This document shows, piece after piece, positions 1 through 12,140 of a stretch of 64,000 nucleotides of DNA (the first letter of the stretch is position 1; each line of letters opens with the position of its first letter). The notes beneath the pieces are model-generated. The model ran no database searches. It was given only the letters and a program-made list of their open reading frames with translations, and had not been told where the DNA came from. Where the stretch lies: the NCBI RefSeq assembly GCF_037975245.1, contig NC_092564.1, positions 25,165,484-25,229,483 on the forward strand, in the 5' to 3' direction. The position numbers and the translations under genes are program-made. This stretch comes from Apostichopus japonicus. Lineage: Eukaryota > Echinodermata > Holothuroidea > Aspidochirotida > Stichopodidae.

Positions 1-1
1 T

Positions 2-578
2 CTACCCAGTCGATTTCTCTGCCAGTACCAGAACATACGTTGTGTTGATCCACCAGATGCAATAAGTATGTAATCAAATCACAATTTCCATGCCAACCCT
101 TTTTTTGGTGTTTTGTTGTAAGATGTAACACAATTAATATATATATATATTGTATGATGTCTCACCACTCTAATTTACAATACAAGTGAAATAATAGATT
201 TAACTTTTTCATTTCTCCTTGGCCCGATCTGAAGTCAACAATGAAGTCAAAAGTAACAGACTGTCTTTCTTGCATTTTCTTTCTTACTTTCTCTTTTTTT
301 CCCTTTGTTTGCAAATTTTGCAAGTTTTTTTTTACATTTGAAATAATTGAGTATAATATCTATTCATAATGCTTAGTTATTGGAGCCTAACTAGGCCAGT
401 AATAATAATTAAACACTAAATATATTTTTGTTACAACTTGCTTCTCTAGCATGCAAGGGGATGTGTGGGTATGTGCAGCCATGTGATCAAGAGCTGAACC
501 AAGTGTGTGTGGACACTCCTCAGTCATACATATGTAACTGTAAAGCAAGCACACAACAGATCAATGGCAGATGTCTTT
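2..578 (+). CDS. Exons with EGF-like cysteine-rich segment (2-65 and 450-578)
   Basis: The first exon runs into the window and ends before GTATGT at 66 in phase 1. The second starts after a pyrimidine-rich CTCTAG at 449 and ends before GTAAGT at 579. Together they encode about 64 residues with regularly spaced cysteines (CKGMCG, QPCD, QVCV, YICNC, GRCL), the pattern of an EGF or calcium-binding-EGF-like module. The matching phase across the intron and the cysteine pattern support both exons. How the first cysteines pair depends on sequence outside the window. Confidence 0.65.
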
Positions 579-3500
579 GTAAGTAATATAGACCTCTTTC
601 ATTAACAAATTTTATCCACGTTAAATAACAGAACCCAGATGAATGAACATTTGAGTAGGAACATATGGTGGCTTCTGATAGTACCCTGTAAGTGATTTAT
701 AGGGATCTCTAACAACTTAGCTGGTCTTGATAAGTTGTTTAGGTGAATGACAGAATTTGTTCATCTTAGGTCACTGCTTCAAACTTTGTTCTAGATAGCA
801 TTGCTCTTTCAAAATAGACTTTCAAATGAATGCTAAGTTACCCATGCAAAAACTAGAGATACTCTGTTAAAACATATGCTAGACAACACATGTTCATTAG
901 TATCTAGTTTATTGGTGTAGGTATATTAATGTACTACTTATGTTGAGCAGTATTAGGTGGAGAGGGATCTGTACATTTAGATATTAATTGGTTGTGCCTG
1001 TTCAGAGGACAGTTATGCAAACACTTGTATTCAGAATCCAGAGTGTAATAATTTAGCCATTGCTACAATTATTAACAAATTTGATTTAGTGGATTATTTA
1101 AAGAAGTTGAGCCATTACATATCTTGTTGACCTCAGAGTTTGATGGTTACACAGACAAGATCAAATAATGTCCACCAGCAGGCTTGAAATTATCATAAGT
1201 GTGCCTGACTTGTGTATGCCTGTTTTATTTATGTCTCATGCAAACATATTTAGTGAATTACACCAACAAACTCTTTTCCTTTTGTTTTACTCTTCTCTTT
1301 GTAATGAATCTGTCTTTAGACACTGAAGCCATTGAAAGTGAAATCAAGATGTTATCTATCAACAATACCCTGGCCAGCTTCACAAGACCAATATCAGACC
1401 CATCTACTTCAGAATTTAAGCAACTTGAAGGCTTTTTTTGTGATGCAGTAAGTTTTATGATCTTTAACTCTGAGTTAATATCTATGCATTGAGTAGTCTG
1501 CATTATCAAAGTACGGTCCACTCTTATTGTATATACCCCACCATGTTATATGTGTTGGAGTGCAGATTTATCGGTATGAGGATTTACCACATACCCTAAT
1601 GTACTGCATGGGCATACAGATGTGTCCTAACTGTGATCCTGATGTACTGTGAGTACTAACACTAGACTTATACATCATCTACAGTAGCAACATCATCCAT
1701 ATGTCAGAGCGTATTACTGATGGCTTCTGACACAAAATCCCTAACTTTCTCCCCCCCCCCCACCATACACATTCTCCCCAGGTGGACAAACAGTGAAAGA
1801 TCTTGAAAAGTCTAAGAAAACTATCCTAGAGGCAGGACTTTGGCCATGTACATGAATAATCATGAAACTCTAAAACACTCTCTTTGTATAAGTTTAACCA
1901 GTCCCAGGATTTAAGCAATCACTTCAATGCAAACATAGAAATTATTTCTGAAACCTCGTACTGTCACTCCGATCTTAGATGAAGTTAATTTTGCAATACT
2001 TATAATGTAGAGCTTTGACTCACTGAGACAAGGTTATAAATTTAACAATCTCCTCAATATCTGGAAAGACTAATTGAGGGTTGGTTAATACCTCTTTACA
2101 GTACTTCAGAAACATAAACACGCCACATTTTGGAAACAACATTGATAACTTTTAAGACTCTGCAAGCCTGAATTCTTAGATTACAAACTGTTTGCTATGG
2201 TTGACGTCAAAGGATACATCTACAACTTCAAATTTTGATAAGAGAGTAGTTAAGCACTAGAAGCATATTAGATTGTAACTATCTGTGTGAGATTAAATAT
2301 ACATTCGTTTTAGCCTGTACTAAAATCTTCTCTTTTGCCTTTGTGTCATCAGTTATTGAATGCCTTAACTACAACATCGACTCCATTGGAGACTGACTGT
2401 GTAGTATCTACTTTTGAGTCCGGGTCCATCATAGCTGCATACCGGGTAAGGGTAGGTGAAGAGACACCAACGGCCGCTGCAGACTCCATCATGAGGTTTG
2501 AAAATACTTTAATGGAGATTGTTACAGAAAAAGAACAGATACTAACAACCAGAGATGGCACAGGAAATATTGCCATCGCTAAAGTCATCAGAGGTAAAGT
2601 AAAAAATCATTACTTAAAGGTCCCCCCTCCCCTACTCATCCTCTCCATCTCACATATCAATGCATTCCCAAGCTCCCATTCCCCCCCCCCCCCCTATCCC
2701 CTCTAAAGACCCAGTGCATGTAATATGTTAGTATTGAGATTAAATTATGGAAGAAGCTATACTTGCCTGAAATACAATATTCTATGTTATATTAACTACT
2801 TTTCTAACCAACAAAAACAACACAAGGTAAAAGGATTAAATAATCAGGTTGTCATGATGATGAAGCTGTATTGTGGGTGATTAACTTAGCATAACTTAAG
2901 GCCAGGTAATATGCACATATATAACTGGATACTCCTCATTTTAACTATAAAAGACATATTTGTTTATAATCAATCCACTGCTTCTTATTCGCAAGTTATT
3001 AATTCAATACAAAAATTTTGTAACTTACAGATTTAATGGTTGTTTTACATTCGTTGTGATGAATATTCTTTTATTGTATATTCAAAATTTCACAATTTTC
3101 ACAATTTTCAAAAATTCAAAATTTGTCACTTTTGGGTAACTGACAATGACAATGTTACCTATCTAAATGCTTCCAAATATAATTTTTCATATTTATGCAT
3201 ATGCATTAGTTTCACTTATGTTTTTCTCTTTCACAGATGACTGTGACAGGATTACTTGCCTCAATAACGGTGTTTGCCTGGTCCGGGCAGTTGATGGGAT
3301 TGGCTACTGCGAGTAAGACCAAACTTCTGACATTTTCAAGCCAAACGAATATACAAAGTCACATGTTTCCAGCTGTTATAGGTTTTTGACGTTATTTTAA
3401 ATCAAATTGTTTTAGTAAGAGCTACTCACAAACTAAAGTATAGCCAACATTGAAAATAAAGCACTGCAGTATCTTACATACAATGCCTGACTATAAGTAA

Positions 3501-6500
3501 GAATATAACTTGTTACTTCTTGTCCTTAATATCTAACACAGATTTAATTAATAGTCATGTTTCACCAATCATTCAACTTTGGTAACAGTTGGCATTTAGC
3601 TCTACTCAGACCAACATTAGGAAACATTTGCATGTTTCAATAAACTGATTAAAATTTGGCATTAAGTTATGAAAAGATGTATTTAATTCAAGTTTGCCTT
3701 TACTAATTCAACAGATGTCCATATGGAGTTGGGGGAGATTTCTGTGAAATTCTAACCGGTAAGTTTCCTTGTTTCAGTTGTCAATACGTTAAATAAGTAT
3801 GTGGAAGATTGTAAGAGACCTGGTCTGTGACATGATTTATTCACTGGTGCATTGTTGTAACATGTAAACACAGTAAATACTGGATGAAGAAAATAAATAT
3901 ACATATGCAACCATAATTCAAACAATGTTGAAGCTATGTTTACTGAATTCCTTTCAGCCCCACAAACATCTATTGAGATTAACAATTGTTATAGGCAGTT
4001 ACCATCAAATGCCACAGATACTAAGAACCATAGATGGCACAGGCAATATTGCTATCGCCAAAATCATCAGAGGTCAAACAAAATAACCATTATTTAAAGT
4101 CCCCCCTCCCCTACTCATCCTCCCCATCTCCCATATCAATGCATTCCCAAGCCAAAGGTAAAAGGATTAAATGGGTAAAATAATCAGGTTGTTATGATGA
4201 TAAGCTGTATTTTGGGTGATTAACTTAGCTTTACTTAGATCCAAATAATATTCACATGTAATTGTAAACTCCTCAGTTTAACTATAACAGACCTATTTGC
4301 TTATAATCAATCCACTGATTCTTATTCGCAAGTTCTTAACAATTTAACAATGTAATGGATGTTTTACATTTGTTGTGATTAATATTCATATATTGTGATG
4401 CATATGTATGAGTTCATGTTTCTTTGCACCTAGTTATCTGTACCTCTCCCTCTCAAATGCACATAGGAAATGTTCTTGTTTTTAAATGATATATATGCAA
4501 AGACAATGTGTTTGTTCAAAGATTATAGAGTTTCCCTTTAATTTGTGCCTTACTTTGATAATCAGGAGTTCTTTCCCATATTTGCTCATATTAGCCAGAA
4601 TATGAATTTGCTGATATTTTATGACAATTCAACCATGTGTTTGGGTAGGAGTTGTGTGGGTTTGCAACCTGTTGCATTTCGGGGTCTTTTCTATGAACAT
4701 TATGGAGTGGAAATTGGTAACAAATTTGAAGGCTTTAAGGGCATGTCGGCCCATATGCAACTTTGAGTTTTACTGAACAACTTGAAATGGTTGAAATCAA
4801 TGTTCATTGGGGGATTTTCATTTACTATATCTCTTAAATTGGTAGGTCACTCAAAAAATGCCACATTACTGTTTGCTTAGACATTTTCCTTTTTTTTCAG
4901 CCAATGAACTTTGAAAAACTCAAAATTTGTCACTTTTAGCATAATATGCAAAACTGGTAACTCTGCTCTAAGCTTCACACAGTGACAATGACAAGGTTAC
5001 CTATCTAAATGCTTCCAAATATAATTTTTCATTTTGATGCATATGCATTAGTTTCATTTATGTTTTTCTCTTTCACAGATGACTGTGACAGGATTACTTG
5101 CCTCAATAACGGTGTTTGCTATGTCAGGGCAGCTGATGGGAGTGGCTACTGCGAGTGAGACCAAACTTCTGACATTTTCTTAGGACTGGTTTTGATTAAT
5201 GACAGAGATAATTCCTAACCTTCATGTAGCTCCTTTTTACAATGCAGAACTTGACACCTTTTGTTCACAATATTTTCAATAGCAGGTTGATGTTCAACAC
5301 TGTGTAACTCTTCTAGATTGATAAATTCATTACTGGGATTGACTTGTATGTATTTAATTCAAGTTTGCCTTTACTAATTCAACAGATGTCCATATGGAGT
5401 TGGGGGAGATTTCTGTGAAATCCCAATCCGTGAGTATCCTTGTTTCAGTTGTCAATACGTTAAATAAGAATGTGGAAGATTGTAAGAGACCTGGTCTGTG
5501 ACATGATTTATTCACTGGTGCATTGTTGTAACATGTAAAACACAGTAAATATTGGATGAATAATAAATCAGAAATACATATGCAACCATAATTTAAACAA
5601 TGTTGAAGTTATGCTTACTGAATTCCTTTCAGCCCCACAAACATGTATTGAGATTAACAATTGTTATAGGCAGTTACCTTAAAATGCCACAGGTTCATAA
5701 CACTGCCTGAGTTTTCTTATTATTAGTTCATATTTTAATTCTAGCACTTTTCTCATCTCACTGTTTTTCATCTCAGATTTCTCAAATTATAGTTTTTGTG
5801 TTCAAAGTGTGTGTATATTCAGAATGTTTGTATCAATAGTGTGTTGACCAGAATGGATCTCAGGGGGGATTTGGGTGTGACAAGTTACCAGTGACTTAAT
5901 TCACGACTCTCAAAACTAACACAACTATAACTAAATAACTAAACTACATCTATCTCTTTGTGTTCACCATGCTCATAATTCCTGTCTGTATTCTGTGCAT
6001 GTTTTTGTCCCTTCTGTTACTGTTACTTGTCATCAAGGGCGGCGGAAGCACTTTTAATCTGGGGGGGCACCAACGTCGAAGGGCACTTTGCAGAAATTCG
6101 ATTGGACTGATGCAGCCTGATATTTACTACCCTTTATAACTCTTATTGTATTATCTTATTTGCGTATAAACATCACTCCATCAACGCCACCCCCCCCTCA
6201 AGGAAACAATGCATACTAGCACTACACTATCTATGTGCAAATTGGGAAACAAGGAAAAAGACAAAATGAGGTGAAATCATTATAAAGTCCAAGTCCCTGC
6301 ACACGCGATCGATACATGCATGAAAGCAAATGAAATATGTCAAAATACTGAAAGAAAAATAATTTTCTATGTGTTTTTTAATGGTTAAACTGATATTATT
6401 ATGATCATCATTATTGTAACGACTTTGCCAATAATTCTAACCAATTTGGAAGGGTTATAACACGGCAAATGATTGTATGTTATTGGCATGCAATGTAATA

Positions 6501-7826
6501 ACCAACGCATGCCTATATGATATGCACATCAACATGTTAAACGCGCGCGTAGCGCGCGAAAAATTTTGGTAATATTTTTCGGGCAAGTCGTTACAGCCCC
6601 CCTCCCCAATCAAATTGGGCTCCTACGCCAGTGGTAGTAAACATTTAAAACTTCCCGAAATATTTCATTTCGACGTGGGTTTCGCTTTGTAAACTCTTTT
6701 TTATTTAGAAATTTTTATGTAGAAAAAGGGCACATTTTTAACCTGAGGAAAAGCGGGGGGGCATGTGCCCCCTGTGCCCCCCCGGTTCCACCGCCCTTGC
6801 TTGTCATTTAGCCTTTGAAGAAGATCCTGCTAGGATCGAAATGTCAGGCCAGCTTACTTTTACACTACTATAACAATTACTACATTCTGAATCCTGCCTC
6901 CAGATTTGTACTGGTTTGGATGGGTGCTCTTTGGCATCCCTGTTGTCACTATCATCTTTGTATCCATCATCTCTTTCTGCTGTGTGCAAAGAAAACACAA
7001 CAACACCAATAGAAACAGCTCCCTCCAGACATTGGTCAACTGTCAATCTCTCAGGAGTTATGCGGTTAATCCACAGTGCCAGCTGTATATGAATAACATG
7101 GAGAGTGTCATATCAACTTCGTGGGAGGAAGGAAAGCAAACATCTCAACTCTTCAATGTAAGTGAGATCTGGTGTGACAAGTAGTGTGATTGTGTGTCAA
7201 TGAGACTACCTGTGGGTTATATGGCTAGCTTTATTAGCTTTGTATGTCTCATGACATCATGATTCACTGAATCTGGGAGTCTTGAAAAACTCATTATCTG
7301 CATAATGTTGACGGTGCTACACCCTATGCCAAGTGTTATGTATGTTATGAGTAATGCAGCAAACTGCCATGTAGTTCAATTGGCTAATAATGTGGTTTTA
7401 ATCCTACATGCAGAATATCAATCTGCTCATTATTAAGTGATGCAGCAGTGTACACAGAGGAAGTCATGTTGACAAGTTATAGATGAATTTGTGACAGTGG
7501 ATAGTTAAACCTCAACTTTGGATTTTATTCATATTCAAGTATCAGCTTTTTTTCACCAATAGCACACATGAGAGACCTAATCACACAGACATTAATATTT
7601 CATTTTTCACATTTGTATATTTATCTGGCAGTCACAGAAGCAGTATGAAAACCCAGGCTTGGATATACCACTCAGAGAGCAACCAACCCCTGTAGCTAAT
7701 AAAACACTAGAGGAACCTAGAGCAACCCCAAACCAGCCCTTGGAAGTGAATGCTCAGGACCCCAGTGGGGACCTCAAGCAGCCCTCTTTGGTGAACACAC
7801 AGAGCCCCATTTCCTCAGAAGGCTAG
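2..7826 (+). CDS. SEA/EGF-domain type I membrane protein, 3' part (partial, 11 exons)
   Basis: Spliced model: 2-65, 450-578, 1320-1447, 1566-1643, 2353-2593, 3237-3312, 3715-3758, 5079-5154, 5386-5429, 6904-7157, 7632-7826. All junctions are GT/AG and every phase matches, giving 442 residues and a TAG stop; the 5' end lies outside the window. Visible order: cysteine-rich EGF-like segment (residues about 1-64), SEA domain (about 66-200), two EGF domains (214-253 and 254-293), one transmembrane helix (about 297-320), and a basic then Pro/Gln-rich cytoplasmic tail. The architecture suggests a cell-surface receptor or membrane-mucin-like protein, with the SEA domain possibly cleaved yet held together. 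I do not recognise an orthologue. The weakest junction is the donor at 1643 (GTACTG); a better-looking donor at 1648 breaks the frame into the next exon. Confidence 0.8.
1320..2593 (+). CDS. SEA domain exons (1320-1447, 1566-1643, 2353-2593)
   Basis: These three exons encode a SEA-type module. The start has the SFTRPISDPSTSEFKQLEGFF pattern typical of the first SEA strand and helix. The third exon holds TDCVVSTFESGSIIAAYRV, matching the SEA strand that carries the GS[VI] autoproteolysis site, followed by the acidic and hydrophobic helix through residue 213. In SEA mucins and adhesion receptors, cleavage occurs between G and S of this motif. That cleavage occurs here is inference, because the residues after S (IIA) differ from the usual VVV. 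Extra cysteines (FFCDA, MYCM, CPNC) suggest added disulphides. Ends in phase 1 before GTAAAG at 2594. Confidence 0.7.
3237..3758 (+). CDS. EGF-like domain, copy A (exons 3237-3312 and 3715-3758)
   Basis: One six-cysteine EGF domain is encoded by two exons: DDCDRITCLNNGVC, then GYC, a phase 2 intron, then ECPYGVGGDFCE. Cysteine order and the YGVGGDFC ending match the canonical EGF fold. The module is bounded by phase 1 introns on both sides, a symmetric 1-1 cassette that can be duplicated without shifting the frame, which is what happened downstream. No full calcium-binding signature is evident. Confidence 0.8.
4018..4072 (+). pseudogene. Truncated relic copy of SEA exon 3' end
   Basis: Matches 2539-2593, the end of the SEA exon (GATGGCACAGG, then AATATTGC, ATCGCC, AAAATCATCAGAG), but has no upstream acceptor. 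The donor GTAAAG of the parent is GTCAAA here. It is the by-product of the tandem EGF duplication and should be skipped in the mature mRNA. Confidence 0.75.
5079..5429 (+). CDS. EGF-like domain, copy B (exons 5079-5154 and 5386-5429)
   Basis: Nearly identical to copy A at both DNA and protein level, with the same exon lengths (76 and 44 nt) and phases. Differences are a few residues (LVRAVDGIG becomes YVRAADGSG, and the end EILT becomes EIPI), so both copies look intact and under constraint. The last donor is GTGAGT instead of GTAAGT. It joins to the transmembrane exon at 6904 in phase 1. Confidence 0.78.
6034..6799. mobile_element. Non-autonomous hAT-like MITE, 766 bp, with 8-bp TSD
   Basis: The left end starts CAAGGGCGGCGGAAGC and the right end, read on the opposite strand, starts CAAGGGCGGTGGAACC. 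Both are flanked by an exact 8-bp duplication CTTGTCAT (6026-6033 and 6800-6807). An 8-bp target duplication with CA-starting short terminal inverted repeats is typical of the hAT superfamily. The inside has no transposase ORF. It holds G-rich tracts near both ends (GGGGGGGCA) and a CG-rich palindrome (CGCGCGCGTAGCGCGCG, about 6542-6558). It sits in the intron before the transmembrane exon of the SEA/EGF gene. Confidence 0.82.
6904..7157 (+). CDS. Transmembrane and juxtamembrane exon
   Basis: Encodes WFGWVLFGIPVV followed by TIIFVSIISFCC, a hydrophobic stretch of about 24 residues. It is followed by VQRKH, a basic stop-transfer signal placing the C terminus in the cytoplasm. The cytoplasmic start contains several polar and Ser/Thr-rich stretches. 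The acceptor CCTCCAG at 6903 and donor GTAAGT at 7158 are both strong. The two cysteines at the inner membrane face could be palmitoylated, which is inference only. Confidence 0.75.
7632..7826 (+). CDS. Terminal exon: cytoplasmic tail and stop
   Basis: Begins after TCTGGCAG at 7631 and encodes 64 residues ending SSEG then TAG at 7824-7826. The tail is rich in Pro, Gln and Asn. It contains KQYENPGL; the YxN core resembles an SH2 (Grb2-type) docking motif if the tyrosine were phosphorylated, which is inference. Phase 0 entry matches the previous exon end. Confidence 0.72.
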   Translation, partial: SQKQYENPGLDIPLREQPTPVANKTLEEPRATPNQPLEVNAQDPSGDLKQPSLVNTQSPISSEG

Positions 7827-9096
7827 GCTAAACGGCCTAGATAGGAATGGACCAGTACTAAATCATCACAATAGTCCAGAAACAACACCACCCATATACA
7901 GTACATCTAAAAAGCCAATCACGAGTTTGAACATAATGGAGGCCATTAAATAATTAATCAAAGCTTTAGTTCTGTAAAAATTTGATAGAACCTCATTTGA
8001 ATTTGTGATGACACCTCATCTGGGAGATCATAGAGAGTAACCTGACCAAATTTGAGGAATTTAATTTTTAGCCCCGAAATTTGACAATGTTGTGATTTTA
8101 TGAATTTCGTTTGAAATTTTTGAACCAAAATCACGACTTTTCTAATACTTACTGAAATCATGCAAAGAGATTAGGGAGCATTCTTCTGATTAAATACCAC
8201 TCATAATATTGTTATCAGAAGTCCCTATGTTAGATAAAGAGACACTTTTAACAAAAAAGATTGAATTTGTATTATATGATGTTTTTATGCCTCTTAAAGA
8301 TACAAAGTTGGTAAACTCCATTTTTAACCGAGGCTTTGGGAACCCATGATAATTACCATTTCCGGACGAAAAGTTGAGAATTTCACTTTTCCATAAATTT
8401 GCCAGGTGTTGCAAGGCTATATATGTTGATGAGACCACCACTGCCATTGTTAATATTTGAAAAGATCAGATGAGATTATGCCTTTATTTTAACACATTAA
8501 TGATATTAATATCATCTAGGTTTCTGTTCAAGTTATTTGATTAATCGTGATGTAAATATTTATCCACAGAAGAGTTTACTTTACTCTGAATTTTTACTGA
8601 AGACATTTACTTGGTAAGCGGTTCAAATGAGTACATTAAATCATTTCTGATATTTTTAGCCTTTGTCTAAATTTAGAAAATGTTACCTTGGGATGAGACT
8701 CATGTAGAATATATCTCAGACATTTTTCAGTTACAAGAACTTTCTCTTTTTGTTTAATATGGTGTGAAGTTCACACAAGAATGGTATGTACTTATAAATG
8801 CAATAACAGATTAAGAAAATAGGTCATACCAAGGGCAAAATCCTGTAAATTGAAAGTTTAATTTTATGTTATATTTGGAAGCATAGTTATGACATGTGTA
8901 TTGACAGAGAAGTCACAAGAATATGTGTTTGCTACCCTTGCTACTATTAAGAAATATTTGTGATGCTGTATAACTTGAGGTGTATTCTTGATATTTAAAC
9001 TAGACAGCAGAAAGAGAGACACTCAGGGTTATATTTCTAATAATATGTTATTAATATGATCATGTCAAGGCTTTTGTAACAATGTTAGAAAATAAA
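7827..9096 (+). other. Probable 3' UTR of SEA/EGF gene with AATAAA at 9091
   Basis: The stretch after the TAG stop has no other gene. The first clear AATAAA on this strand is at 9091-9096, which would give a 3' UTR of about 1.3 kb. Short ORFs here lack coding character. Confidence 0.4.
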
Positions 9097-12000
9097 ACTT
9101 CAAGGTAGATGGAATAAGAACACAATGTCAGTCATTTCTCAAGGTTCTCTTTGGTCATTAGTAAAAACAAAAATTTATCTCACTCGTAAAGTGAATGTGA
9201 TATAGATTAGATAAAGGTTGCTATTGTTTAATGTTACCTTATAAAAACATGTTTTATGGCATTAAAGCTACACATTCTTGCCAAATTCATGCATGTCCTT
9301 CTGATTATATAGAAGGGATAAAATTGTTATTTTTCACCCTGACATGCTTTAGCCTCCGAAGGCCAATGCTGATTCCTATGAGGTGACTTTCAAATTGTAA
9401 CGAAAACCCTTGTTTTTATTTTTAAAATACGAGTAAGAGGTAAGCAAAATTTTATATCTGTATATGTAGATATGCCTCCTATCTAAGATAACGGCGTTTT
9501 GTCAATATTTATAGGCTCGAAATGAACCGTCCCGAGAAAGATATTTTCTGTCGTTCAAGCCTAGAAGAAATCCAAACATGTTACTTTTTTGGCACAAATT
9601 CCTCAGTTTATAGAGTTCCACGAAAGATTCGGCCGAAATTTTCGATGGTAATCATTCCATAAGAATATCTTAAAGATAATTTACGATCGTTTTAAGGACT
9701 AAAAGTGAAAATAATCGAGTTGTTAATTTCCGGAGAAGTCCCATTTGCCCGACAACACCCTGTCAAAATTGTCACTGGTTGTTTGGTGAAGCTTGGGAAA
9801 GAGGGCGCTCGACGCATATGAAAGATATTAATATTCCACAGCCAGTTAAAACAAACAGTATCGGACAGAATTTTATCACACTCCGATCCATTTTTTAATA
9901 AAAAACAGTACGATTAAAACATTGAACAAGTCAATCGCTGAGCAAAGGCTACAACTTCCGAGGAACATTGCAAAACGCGGAAAACATTTATGAATAACAA
10001 AGGGTTTGATTTGACTGCTTTGAAATCACGCATTCCTGGCAAGAAAAGGAGCAGGTTAGGACAATATTTCTTACTCCTAGGAAAAGAGGTAATATACAAG
10101 TTAACGCCTCACCAACTCTAAGAACAATAACTGTGACATTTGCTTCCTCAAAGATTATTATTCATGAAATGCGCGAAGGAAAATCGAAGAATGATCAGAT
10201 ATCCAAACTTTTTTTTTATGAACATCTGTTTCCAGGAGACTATCGTTATAAAGCAAAGTTTAGGCATGGAAAACAGTTATAAATTATGGTAACATCAGAA
10301 TCCTAAAGTGTTGAATACCATATATGGTAATGACAGAAACAATTATCCGAGCTCGGAGATGCTATTCGAAGCATCCTGACCAAAATTTGAAAACAGCCAT
10401 TTTGCGCTCAGATTTGATGATTTTCTAAGTCTATAAATAATATTTTTTGTTTTTTAAGAAAAGAAATGCTTTAATACAACAGTGATATTGAACTTAGCTG
10501 TGAAAATTGTTTCCTCAAAGATATATAAGCTATTCTATTATTCAAGGAAATCCTAAGCAAGATCAGATATCCAAAGCTTATCGATGCTGTAAAACATTGT
10601 CTATGCTGATGTCGTTTAGAAGACACCGTAGATACGTAGCGAGGCTTTGTCTCTGTAAAAGTCGCAAACGGTGGACCAGAATTGGAATATTTTGACCTAA
10701 TGTTATAGTCGTCCATTGATCTTGAACAGAGGGGCCTACCGTGAAAACGTACGGGAAATTCATTCATTAATATCTCAGTGAGACAATTTCACACGAAACA
10801 GAAATACAACTCAGAAGTCTTTAGATGTTATCATTATTACAACCATTCTAAAAGATAACTTTGGAAAGCAGATTTAAGGCATGATTGAAATGGAAATTGG
10901 GCTAAAAAACGATGTCCCTACGGATGCCGTGTAACGACATTTTTACAACGTGTAAAAGTATGTACTGTAATTCCATTGTGGGAAACTTCGAAATATGCTT
11001 AAAGCTGGGAGTTGCTCCATGCATTAATACGTTCAGGAAATAACAAAGAAGATGCGTGCTGTGTGTCACGTGGAAACCCGCTGCCTTAGGATTCAACAGT
11101 ATCGGTGTGTGGGTGTTTGAGAAGGGGGTTAAATGACGGTGTAACCAGGGGAACTGATAATATTTGAAGAAATAAATTCTAAGATTTTGTTACTAATGCC
11201 TGTTCTCGATATTTTGTTTCTTTCAGATTAAATTACATGGATCCAGAAAGACCCTTTAGACAATGGTTTAATCACCAACAAAAAACTATAATCGAAGTAA
11301 AACAAAAGTATCGTTACACTGTTCTGATCACTTTGCTACCACGAAAACTAGTAAGGAGCTGAGACCACTGCCTCTTACAAAACCATGACCATACATCTCA
11401 CCTTGTATAAACTCCCATGTACCCTAACATTAATGTTGGTACTCGATATCCAGTGCATATCGAGAATGACAACATAAGTCAACAGCTGTGGTTACAGTGC
11501 TCATGCTGGGGGATGGGCTTCCGTTGAATTATTACAAGTGCTTGCTTCGGTTTATACCGCTCCGAGTCGAATGCCAGAACAAAAGGTTGTGGATGGATGG
11601 TCTTCGTATGAAAGTGTTATACTCTGCTACACTAGTAACAACCTGAAATTTGAAGAAAAGGGGAAATTCATGTCATCTTTCCAAAACAGCCTTAAATACG
11701 ATGTTATAAAAAATGAGGAGAAAACCATGATAATCCTAAAAGAAGTGGGTCTGAATGTGGAAACGTGTTTTATTCAGTAATCAAATTTAAATCATCAATT
11801 AGAAATGGTTTTGGTTGCTTCCGAAAAATAGGTTTTACATTTTCTCAACTTTCTGCATCGTTATAATCATGATCAACAGCTTCATGACCTTCGGTAAAAT
11901 ACAAAATCAAGACTTCTGCTTATCTGTGGAACAGTCACTGTTACATTACACTTCACATTAGGAGAACGAGATAATGAAAATGAGGTTGGTCAAGGATGGA

Positions 12001-12140
12001 CAACATCTTCTAATAACAGCATCCTATTTTATTTCTGTGTAGTCCACAGTTTTGAAGCAGACCTTGAATGTTTTCTCAACTTTTCAGACTAAAGGATAAT
12101 GACTTGAAGGGTTATAGAGCGCAATCTTATTATCTTATAA
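9097..12140. other. Intergenic, no gene supported
   Basis: Moderately AT-rich unique-looking DNA. ORFs of 60-98 codons on both strands (for example at 10471-10767 and 11538-11780) have no recognisable domains, splice context or conserved motifs. No tandem repeat of note. Confidence 0.4.

Larger units (their letters stand above)
2539..5692 (+). repeat. Tandem direct duplication of EGF cassette (units 2539-4017 and 4018-5692)
   Basis: Unit 1 starts inside the last SEA exon and unit 2 repeats the same order: 3' end of SEA exon, intron with CCCCTCCCCTACTCATC, EGF exon pair, and the intron with GTCAATACGTTAAATAAG through GCCACAG. The junction at 4017/4018 joins GCCACAG to ATACTAAGAACC; ACAG is shared by both parental ends, so it is a microhomology breakpoint. 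Unit 2 is longer because it carries about 500 bp of extra DNA near 4395-4910. Coding parts are almost identical, suggesting a recent event or gene conversion. Confidence 0.85.

Noticed and set aside
6815-7046. Overlapping ORFs on both strands around the transmembrane exon
   Set aside because: Shadow frames of the exon at 6904-7157; they carry no domain.
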